Shown piece by piece: positions 25,674 through 37,600 of a stretch of DNA of 64,000 nt. Source of the stretch: Leguminivora glycinivorella. Lineage: Eukaryota > Arthropoda > Insecta > Lepidoptera > Tortricidae. A program made the translations under genes and the position numbers. The notes under the pieces are model-generated. The model saw only the letters and a program-made list of their open reading frames with translations. It did not search any database and was not told the origin of the DNA. The first letter of the stretch is position 1. Each line of letters starts with the position of its first letter. The stretch is taken from NCBI RefSeq assembly GCF_023078275.1, contig NC_062991.1:3348001-3412000 (forward strand), read 5' to 3'.

Positions 25674-28600
25674 CACAGACATACACGTCAAACTTATAAC
25701 ACCCCTTCGTTTTTACGTCGGGGGTTAAAATGCCTCGTTACGTGATATTTAATTGCAACAACACAAAAATTATGAACACTTAAGGACCTCAGACATATTT
25801 AAAATCACAGGCAAGTAATAACTTCAGTACAAAATCTGACACGCTCGGCCGCCATACAAATAGATGAACTTGTTTCTTCTATCAGCAACTCCGACCGCGA
25901 CATAGTAGACCGATTTTCATGAAACATGGCTAAGATCACTCCTGACTAACTCAGCTTTCAGACAAAAAAAAAGTGTCAGAGAAGCATCTGCCAGGGCTTT
26001 TAAGCTATTTGACGCGTGATTGACGCATGAATGACGCTAGATGTCACTACTGATGTATGGAGTTACAACACTTACAACTCTTTCCTAAAACATCAAACAA
26101 ATTAATCTCTTTATTTCCATGAACATATTTACATAATTATATAAGAAACTAAGACTAAACTTAAAAGCTAGCTAATGTCTAAAATAGGCCCTTGAGGCAT
26201 TGTACCAAGGATACTGGCGACATTTCCTCGCTGTATCGCAATGCTGATACGTTGTGCGAGGAAGTCGCCAGCTCTTCGGTCACCAGTTACCTCAACCAGA
26301 CGCTTCGCGATTTCTGTGAACAACTTGTTCGCGCTGGGGCCCCATGGACCTAGAGTTTCTACACCAAAGGGTACAAAAAGGTATTCTTTGCCAAGACTTT
26401 TGTATTCTTTCCTTACTTATTCTTCTATGCTCCACATCAACAAAATGACTAATTTACTAACATGACGTAAGGCCCCCAATAAAGGTGTGCCTCGTTGATA
26501 TTAGGGCGTGGCTAGTGGGTGTGTGATAACCTATTCACGCCTATATCTCGTTTAGCTTTCATATTTTAATGCAACGAAATATTTATATACCTCTAAAAAT
26601 GTGATCTTTACTTGACTATGGTACAAATTTCACGTAAATAGTGTATAGCATAATGTGTTTATGAAATGTACATATATACATATACATTGATTGATTACCT
26701 GTTTGATTTTATTGAGGTCGATACTGCGTTGAAATATCGGGACCTCAATAAAATCAAAAAGGTAATCACGGTCTATATATCCCCGTCAATATAAGTCTTA
26801 TGTTGGGGTAGGTCGTCAGTTAAATTTTTTTATAGGTAAGTAAGACTGATCATGCGCGTATCATGTGAGTGCGCTGGCGCAGATTTTAACGACAAAATCG
26901 TAACTGGCCCCGTAGCCGAATGGCATTTCTCCGACGCCAAACGAAAGCGATACGCCGCTGGCTCTGTCGCGCCAATACGCAAGCGCGATAGAGATAGATA
27001 TCTACTAGCGCTTCGTTTCGTGAGCGTTTCGTGAGCGATTGTGCCATTCGGCTAGCCACCCAGATATGAAAATACGAGTAGGCACCTATAATTACGCATA
27101 AAAGCTGTATTACTATGTCCGTTACATTGTAGTACTTGTTTTTAATGTACGCTTGTTTTCAATCATAACATTCATAACTATCGCAAGAGTGAAATATTAA
27201 GTTAGTACGGACTTTCTAGTTTTATTTACAACTAAGTTTCTTATTTTTAAGACAGTATTTATACTTATTGATGTGTACGCATTTATACATACATACAATC
27301 ACGCCTGTATCCCATGAAGGGGTAGGCAGAGCACATGAAACTACTCAAGTTTCAGTCTTGGCAAATAAGGGTTGACAGAAAACGAAACTGTGACATTGCA
27401 GTGACAGGTTGCCAGCCTCTCGCCTACGCCACAATTTAACCCATATCCCACAGTCGTCTTCTACGACAACCACGGGAAGAAAGGGGGTGGTGAAATTCTT
27501 AACCCGTCACCACACGGGAACACCTATTTATACACATACATACATACATACATACATACATACAATCACGCCTGTATCCAATGAAGGAGTAGGCAGAGCA
27601 CATTAAACAACTCAAGTTTCAGTGCCACTCTTGGCAAATAAGCTAGGGGTTGAAAGAAAACGAAACTGTGACATCTATTTATAAAATATGAAAATTACAA
27701 TAATTTAGCAGTATTTTATTTTGTTTCGCGATTCCAGTGGTGAGCAATTCTCAAAAATTCGTTACGCTGGTAATTCATGATGCTGAGCTAGGTCTACTAT
27801 ATTTCCCAATATTTTCCAGGAACTTTGTATGAAACCTTCCTTTTTTGTTACCGAAAATATATAGAAATCTGGTAACAAAAAACGAAAGTTTCATACAAAC
27901 TTCCTGTTCAGTTGGTCCCTTAATAAAATTTTCTCAGTAGGCATAACATAACTATTAACTACTACAAGGGGCCCGTTTCTCGAAAGGTACAAGCCTTGTA
28001 TTTATTACAAGTGCGCGAACTGTCAAATCGTATGGGTTGCCATGGAAACACACTTGTAATACAAGGCTTGTATTGTACCTTTCGAGAAACGGGCCCAAGG
28101 TCTGTTGAGGCTTTACTTATATTATTATGAGCCTATTGTGTCCCACTGCTGGGCAAAGGCCTCCCCCTTCTTTCTCCATTCTTCTTGATCTTGAGCTAAA
28201 ACTGGCCAGTCTGTCAAAAAGGAGTCCAAGTTATCCCGCCATCGCCGGCGAAGTCTGCCGGATCCTCTGTTCGACTCATGGGGCTCCCATTCCGTGGCTA
28301 TCTTCGGCATACGGCAGACATGTCCAGCCCAGTCCCAGTTTAACTTGGCCGCTTTTCGAGCTACATCAATTATCCGAGTTTTTGAGCGCAGCGTGGTGTT
28401 TCGGATTCGATCCCTTAGTTTCACACCTAATATGCTGCGCTCCATAGCTCTCTGGCAAACCCGAGTTTGGACTTCTGAGCTTCTGATATGTACGAATACT
28501 TCTTTACTTACATATCTGAAAATTTGTATTTCACATTTATTTCAATTTATAATGACATAGGTACCTGAGATTGTAGTCAAATCACCTGTTTCTAATAAAA

Positions 28601-31600
28601 TACTTAAAAAAAGTAGGTACTAGTCTAATTTACCTATAAATATAGGAATACATGTGCCCAGTTTTATATCCGGTTAGAGTAGGCACTAATCAAGTATTTC
28701 AGAAGAAATTCGAAGCAAAAACGTTGGTACCCCCATTACATGAGGTAAAGATAACACTTTACGTGACAGATAAAGTTACAAACGCCTTTATACATTGGAG
28801 TACATACATACGTACAGTCATACATACATACATCGGAGTAACTACGTATTATTATACACCTTATCAAACAATTAATTTTTAACGAGCTTTGGAACACGAT
28901 ATATCAACATAGCGTATAATGAACCTTATATCGAAGAAGTTAAGGGTGACGTGCTTCATGTTTTTATAACATGAGATGACTTCAAGTGTCTTGATAGTGT
29001 GAAGGAATGCAGATGAACTTTGGACCAAAATAATATAAAAATGGTTTATTGTGGGCATGGAATGGATGCGTGATTTCCTAAATAAAGAGATTTTAGACTA
29101 TTGTGGGAAGTATGCCCCGTGTGGTGACGGGTTAAGAATTTCACCACCCCCTTTCTTCCCGTGGGTGTCGTAGAAGTCGACTGTGGGATATGGGTTAAAT
29201 TGTGGCGTAGGCGAGAGGCTGGCAACCTGTCACTGCAATGTCACAATTTGGATTTCTTTCAACCCCTTTTTGCCAAGAGTGGCACTGAAACTTGAGTAGT
29301 TTCATATGCTCTGCCTACCCCTTTACGGAATACGGGCATTTCGACAGATTTCACGTATAGACTGATACTACGCCTACAATTAACTCTTAGATTCCTAGAA
29401 CCCAACCCTTTAGATAGAGGAAGCATCACGACCCTAGCCTTCGGAGATAACAATTTGTTTACATTTACGGCCATGCGTTAGATACCGAACAATCTAAATT
29501 ATGAACGTTTCTGCCCATTCATGTCTATACATAGAGCTATTGATTGTACCTGCCAAGCCAGTAATTGAGCAAGTTACTGTTATGTTCTTATTCTTCGTCG
29601 AAACGTCATGAGTGTCATGACTGAAGTGCCCACCATAAGTCCCTGTACGTTGCAGTGCTCTCCACTCAGGCCGATCATTTGCCTTCCTAAAGGATCCCTG
29701 CAGCCCAACGCGTGTGACCTTCATGATTGTGCTGAACCAGCGCATGGGTAATCCGGCTCTTTTACGATGGCCCTCCACTGGCCCGACGATCAACGCTGTT
29801 ACTGTTACTGAATGATTGGAGCCAACAATGAATCCAGTAGACATTGGCACTCAAAGAGGACTTATCCTCGTCTCAACGGTTTCCGAATTTCCGCCGACAG
29901 GTACCTGACTTAGCGAAATGATTTATTTGTAATTAGTTTTCCAATCACTGGTGGATGAAATATTAGTTTCAATTTGGTTTCAATCCATAATTAATGAATT
30001 TTATGTCACTCAGTCATGTATGCGTAATGTCTGTGTCTTGTATCAATGGCCAGTTAGTCAACTTTCGAGTTTATACGAAAAAGGTTAGCGGCGAACAAGA
30101 ATTTATCATAGTTGCGACACCAAAGGTGTCCCGGCAAATTTCTGGCCGTTCCTTAAGTCCTTCAATTCAGGAGGTATATAAATCGTCTCGAACAATGGTG
30201 TAAGTTTAGAGCTGTTTTGACGTTTATAAGCGCTTGTAATACGCCTACCTAAAATGCCTACTTACCTGGACGATTTTTTTTTTAAATCCTCACCTAAGGT
30301 AAAATCTGCGCAGAAATTAAAGAGTCTTAGAATGTACTTATGCGGCCCCCATACTTACCAAGACTTTTTAGTTTTCTCTTTTCAAACAGACTAGTGAAAA
30401 AGGCATGACATTTTTTCAAAACCAACACCAGTGGTACTATCTTCTAGAAAGAACCGAGTTCAAAATGAATTCTAGGAAAAACAGAATCCAATACAATCTG
30501 GATAAGTAAATTATTGACTGTTCTCGACAGTAGAATACTTATTGTAGATATGTGGAGAATGAGACTTTGGCCGACGATACTTGTGTCAGATGGTCGGGAT
30601 GTTATCAGTTTCGTTTTAATTGGCCTGAAGACTTACTCACACCTGATGAGAATAAGTATGACGAAGTATAAACGTTAAACTATTATAGGACGTTCTTAGA
30701 CAGATTGACTGAGTCCCACGGTAAGCTCATGAAAGCTTGTGGGATAGATAAATTAGACTCAGACAACGATATAGGAAACATCCATGACTCATAGACATAT
30801 AGGTATATCATGTCTGTGTTCATCACACAAATAATGGGATTAAAAATTACGGGGATTCGAACCCAGGGTCATCGGCTAATCAGGCAGGGTCCAACTATGC
30901 CAGGACCACAGTATAATAAAGAATACTATCGTATGCCAGGACGGTCGTCTTATTTATAAATTGTTACTTGGCTGTTACGGTGTCGTAATTACCCCAAAAT
31001 GGAAAATTCTGAATGAGAAGTATCCTGAAACGCGTGAGCTCCCAAATTTCCTAAAACTCTTTTATTTCTGCACAGGAGATAAGTATGATCACTTTGTTAC
31101 CCCTCTTTCTGACAGTCCCTTTATCTCGGGAACGAGTAGCCTAAGTACCTTTTTTGGGACTCATACCTCAAAAAGGAAAAAAGGGTCTCCTTTTTTAGAT
31201 CAATTTCTTGTGCGTCTGTCTATCTTGATAAATGTGCTAGTGTGCATTAATACAGACCTACAAAGCAACAGCTATCCATTCTGACGACAGTCTGGCCCAC
31301 TGAGTAATAGTGTCCCCTGCCTGTGAAGCCGATGGTTCTGGGTAACCGGTAAGGGCATTTATTTTTGTGACGATTACAAATATTTTCTTCCTAAATGAGT
31401 GTTTTCTGTGTCGTTCTCACATCCCCGGTTTGGAGTTAGGTTGATCTGTGTAAGATGCCCCCTAATATTTTATTTTTATTTATTATTTATTGATTTATAT
31501 ACAACCTATCATGTGTAATGTGTATCGTATTCGTTATCAGCGGCCTCAGGGGTGATTCCTTGCTCCAATTAGCTTAGGGTCAACTATATCTGTCCATATG

Positions 31601-34600
31601 TCGTTATATGCTTACGGACGAGTCATAGAGGTAAAATGCGTAGATAAATATAATTGTAGTTGAAGTTATAAATGTGTTTTAGCCATTTTTTAATTTCGAT
31701 ATTTTTAGGGAATTTTATATCAATTGTAATCAGAACCACGAGCACTTTCTCTCTCAATAGGAGACAAAAAGTGTCCCAGAATTTTCATACATTTTTGTTA
31801 CTTTCCTCTTTTGTTACCCCGTACAAATGTATGGAAAATGGTAAGAAAATCAGAAAAAATCGTATGGCATTTTTTACCTATTAGAATTGGAAAAGCTAGT
31901 GATTCTGAGTAGAGAAATAGTATAAATGTTATCAAAAATATTACATTTGAATTAAGTGATAAAAAAAGAAACGCTCAACTTATTTTCTAAGTACTTATAT
32001 TGACGCACACCGTTTTAAATGTGATAACTGATGTAGTGAATACTGTTTTAGCGGTACACGCAGAGTCGCAGTGGTATCCTATGCCATTATATCTACATTC
32101 CGTGATCGCATTCATCGGTGATCGTTGCGTCTATGGCATATATATATATAAAGCTGTATGCTAATTCAAAATATTTAAACCAGCCCCCAACCCCCCACCC
32201 CTCCTCGCCCCCTTATTCATAAACGTACTCTAAAGGTATCCAGCCGATAACGTTCGTTTGTCCTTTTCTATCACACCAATACTTCCGAAAGGGACAAACG
32301 AACTTTATCGGCGTGATAACTTTAGAGTACGTTTATGAATAAGGGGGTTAGAATCTGCAAATGCGTATCACTTTTCCTTATTGCATAATATTTCTACGTG
32401 AATAACTAAAATGGTATCCATTCATCACTTATCACACGTAAATATTATGCTCACAATATCTACTGATATTCTTTAAATAGGTGATACAATTTACGCGTAA
32501 AAAATATGTTTTCGCTATATAATAAACAGGATATACAATTAATACATAACTGTTTTAATGATTATCAAGAAAAATAAACACACGGTATGAAAACATAAAC
32601 ATTTACAAGTAATTGATGTTGTAACTAATTGTCCTTGTAATTTGAACTGGCCTTTACAGGAAAACAGTTGTATTGTAGTAAATAGTAATTTTCCTAAATA
32701 CACATTACACATACCTTAGTATTTATACATATATTTAGTTACTTACTTTACTTACCCTAAGTAAAAGTAAGTTACAATTGAAACATATTTAAGGATAAAT
32801 TTCTGGGCTAGACTTCTAATATTCAGAATATATTTATATCTACGTGTAATTAATTCGAAAGAATATGAAATTAAAATGATTTAGGATAAAGTTCTCAATC
32901 CATAAATCAGATTTCTTAATTAAATGTCCCAGGTACCAAGTTTGTATGAAACTTTACTTTTTTGTTACCGACAATGTATTGCAATCAGGTAACAAAAAAG
33001 GAATGTTTCATACAAACTACCTGGGACATTTTGGGAAACCTAGTGGATCTTGCTCAGCATCATGAACTCTTAACAGGCTAACTATTTTTTATCAATATCG
33101 AAGAAGTGATTTAAGTAGGTAAATGTATAAACTTTTGGGAATTACTCTTTTAAACTTAATAATACTCCCAATTAGCCTAAAACTGCTTGTAAATATTTGC
33201 TGTAATTCATTATTTGCCCAAGACTTGAGCGTTTGTTGGGAGCAACAATTTATTTTTTTGCCCGTGTGGTTCGGTCTAAGAATTTCATCACCGCTTTTCT
33301 TCCCGAGTGTCACTGCAATTTTACAGTTTAGTTTCCTTTCAACCTTTTAATTAAAAGAATTACCTTGACCTGACCTTGTAACCTTGTAATTACTAAGAGT
33401 GGCAGTGAAACTTGGGCAGTTTCAAGTACACCTTTTGGCAATATAGGCTCATGCCTATAATCTTAATATCAGCGATTTATTATAGTTTAATATCAGCGAT
33501 TTATCGCCCACTGCTGAGCATAGGCCTCTCTTCTAGTACGCCAATTGTCCCGGTCCTAAGTCTGATCCAGTTGTGACCCGCAATTATCCGGATGTCGTCC
33601 ACCTAACGAGCCAACAGATGCCAAGCGCTTTATTATTTATTTATTTATTATAAATGGGCTTACTCTTGACCACAGACTAGCCAAAGGCAAAGGCATATGT
33701 AAGCAGCCACCTGCAACCATCATCAGCCCGTTTATGTGTATAATCTGTATTGAAATTAATTTAGTTTATTTGTTCGTTTCAGGCGAGTGCCTGACATCGG
33801 GCCGATACCCGTTCACATGTCTGCAGTTTGAGTTACCACCGGATCTGGAGCCGGAGGAGGTTACAGTCGTCGAGCTCTGGTTTTTTAAGGTAAGGGAAAT
33901 TGTCTCCATACAACGTATCTTTGATGAGTTGAAAATTAAGTTTGTGCTACCTTCTGTGGGATTCAAATTAGTTCCATCGACCACTGCTAGCATGAATTTT
34001 GATTTCATAAGAGTCTCAAAATAGACTGCATTTGTGACAACCACTTCTTCATAAAAATTTCTTGACTAGACTTTCTGTTTGTAGCATGTTTGTAGGGATA
34101 CTCGTGACATCTACTGTCCTGCAATGGTACTTATTGATAGATTCGTTACTTGACTGTTGTATTCTGTTTAAAATAATGTCAAGGACATTATCTTAGTGCG
34201 CGTGAGACAAGTGTGAGACACTTCAGCTGTCAAATTTTATACATAGGCAGATAGTGTGAAGATGTCATTCCGTGAATGTTTTTCCTCAAGTTCTCATATA
34301 GCTAATTATAATTTTTCTCCATTCTCAGGAGCCCGATCCACTAGACGAGTACAACCAAACGTTCGTGATCTCCGAAGCGGCCCACTGGGACAGCCAGCAA
34401 CAGTTCAAGAAGACCAGACCCATCGCCATCAAAGAGACGGACACTGGAGAGGGATGGGTCAGGGTGGAGCTGGCGTGGGCGGTCAGAGTGTGGCTAGAAG
34501 AGAGGGAGAGGTTACATACCCTTCATGTGGCTTGCAGAACTTGTCAGGTAAGGATAGTTCTTTTACTGAGTCGTTTCTGAGTAGAATCCTTTTGAACACT

Positions 34601-37600
34601 GGACAGAAGGCTTCCAACAATAAGACCCAACAGGTCAGAGTGGAGCTAGTGTGGGTGATCAGAGTGTGGCTAGAAGAGAGGGAGAGACTAGAGATAGATA
34701 CCCTACACGTGACTTGCAAAACTTGTCAGGTAAGGATAGTTCTTTTACTGAGTCGCTTATGAAGATCCGTATAGAATACGGAGTAGAACCTTTTGAACAC
34801 TGGACAGAAGGCTTCTAACAGTAGATCAAGAAGTCCAGACCCATGCCAGAACTTGTCAGATGAGAATTATTGACTTTTACAAACCATAATTATGTATTCT
34901 ATTTGGCCTAGAGCGAGAAGAACATGAACTTTGGACATAAAAGTCCTAGATTAGCTTTTTCTTAACCTTTATGTGGCTTGTCAAGATCCTGCGCGTCTAA
35001 ACTCTTTGCAGGGTCAGTGAGTGAAGAATTGTTTTAACACTTCCAAGAGCAGAATAAGAAGACCAGACCCTTTGGTATTGTAAGTGAACTTTACAAAAAA
35101 GGACGACCATCGCGTCACCATGTGGATTTATAAATTATTACCAAACGCACAATTAAAACTTTTTTGATGGGCAATTAGCTGACAAATACCTTAAAGCTGT
35201 AATGAAATAAGATAATTTACTTTTGGACTTACCAGCACTCTGAAATTTACAAAAATGTCCTCTCGTATTGAGGCTTCTAATGAGAAACCACTTTTCTTGT
35301 ACGTGTATTGAATTTTTTCTGTCTGTTACCCTCCGTAAATCTTTCTCACTTGATAGTCTCATCGGAAGATCAGCGCTGGAAGTCACCAGCAACACGCTGA
35401 AATGAGGCCATTTCGTGGCACTTCATTACTTTCTGTCTTGTTGTTATTATGTGTACTTTGTCTTGCCTGTGTTCACGAATAAATGTTTATTCTTATTCTA
35501 TTCTAATGTAAAGTTACTTTTGTCCACAGCTTCGCCGGTCTCCTCTCTCCTTCCACGAGAAGCGGCGTCCCTTCCTCGTGCTATACACGAAGTATGCCGG
35601 AAAAAGAAGAAGAAACCGCGCACTAGAGTGTGGCTCTGGCACCACAGACTGCTGCAGAGAACCGCTCTATGTCGACTTTAAAACTATAGGTAAGTTAAAC
35701 TTGACCGAGGAATGGTTTGATTTAATTTGTGCGGAAGGAAAAGAGAGCTCATGCATGCCCATGAGATACATTGCACGATTCTTCTCTTTCCGCACAGATT
35801 CTTCCATCGCCCTACGAGACAACATTTCCATCTTCACACCACATTGACGTTTGGCAGTAATGGCAATCCGCAACTGCATTTTTCTTTAGAAACTTTTCTA
35901 CCTCGCCCAGCTAAACAGTGGAACAAAGATTAACTGTTGGCGATTTGTCCGAACCGATCATTCGTCTTAAAGCCTGGCAACGTTCTCCCGGTGTTTCAGG
36001 CTTTTGAAGCAACTAAATTGCTGTCAATATTACAATTTGAGTATAGAGGACTCCTCAAAAATATGATCTTGCAATTATTAAACCTAAAATGCAAAAAAAT
36101 CATTTATTGCAGACCAATGCTAACTCGAAAGCTATACCCGCATCACGAATTCAATTAATTGACAACCACTAACAAAACCCGCATGAAACTTGTAAATGTG
36201 ACTGTGTGCACAAATGCGTGTGTAACATGAGTTTGTAATTTACAATTTGTAATTCCAGGTTGGGCAGACTGGATAATCAAGCCAGCGGGCTACCACGCGT
36301 ATTTCTGCAAGGGGAACTGCGCGCCCATCTCCGCTGTCACGCAAACGGGGAGCTACCACAATAATATAATTAGAGTAAGTATTATTATACAGTTCTTAAG
36401 TGACGTCCATACTATATAAATAAATAAATATTGGTGAAACTTAGAAACTAAGCAAAGCTTTTACTATGGGTGCCAAGCGACGATATACATACTTAAATAG
36501 ATAAATACATATGGTGAACACTATCTTCACACTATTTAAAGCGTTACTTTTTTATCAACTTTTGTTTATGTGTGATATTTTGATAAATTTTATGGTGTTT
36601 CGGGTGTCCATGGGCAGCAGTGATCGCTTACCATCAGGCCACCTCTGCTTTTTTACCTCCTATCGCATAAAAAAATCTACTCAGAATCACTAGCTTTTTC
36701 AATCCTAATATGGTTAAAAAAGTGTCCCATACATTTTTTTCCTACTGTGTCACCTACCATGTTCCATATAGTTTGTATGGGGTAACAAAAGAGGAAAGTA
36801 AAAAATATGTAGGTATGGACATTCTGGGATTTCTGGGATACTCCTCCCGAGATAGAAAGTGCTTGTGATTCTGAGATTTCTGAGTAGAACTGACGTAACA
36901 TTCACTCAAAACATGAAAAAAAAACCTGTTACGCATACAAAAACAGGTTTTGCCCTATTTCAGTCTTCTCAGAAATAAATGCCACATGCCATCTTCTCGA
37001 TACCGGGCTCATCTGTCTCTAAGCTAGGTATAAGAGCCAATAGAACTAACTCTTTAATTAATACTTAATTAGTAGATACTTTGATAAGCAGTAGATAGTT
37101 ACGGATGAAATGGAAATTTCGAGAATGCGATTCTACGAAATACTTTCCTAATGTGGATATACAATATGGAATGATAAGTCGGGCCTTGGAGAGAAACTAC
37201 CTACCTTAAATCTTGTAAGCTGGTTCATTTTACTTAAAGATTCCTTTATTTTTAAAAAGAAACATAACTGCATTCAAAGATTTTCTAAAACTCGCTTTTA
37301 GTTTCCCAGGGCCTCACTTATCTTTCCACCCAGCATTTAACCTCTAAAAAACAGATAAAGCAAAGTTCAGGTCCAATGTTCGTTTACCAATTCTCCCAAC
37401 AGATGTCGCTATTCATGGTGAAAAGGTTAAACCTAAACTAACTGCCCCTTTATTTCCAGAAATATTTCTACACTGTGGGCAAGCCAGAGTTCAAGCCTTG
37501 CTGCGCACCAACCACGTTCAGCTCTCTACAGCTTCTGTATATGGACTCCAATAACACTGTGACGCAGAAAACCTTGCCTAATATGGTGGTCGAAACTTGT

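Larger units (their letters stand above)
8395..33782 (+). other. Intron 1 of the ligand gene (25.4 kb, repeat-filled)
   Basis: Donor gtaaga and acceptor ttcgtttcag bound the intron, and the phase-1 break closes as a glycine codon (g|gc). I found no additional prodomain exon inside it. It consists mainly of the mobile elements listed separately. Confidence 0.8.

Noticed and set aside
29494..29850. 118-codon minus-strand frame as a cellular gene
   Set aside because: The only recognisable part is a decayed LINE C-terminal motif (PMRW...DRPEWRAL); no splice partners or signal were found.
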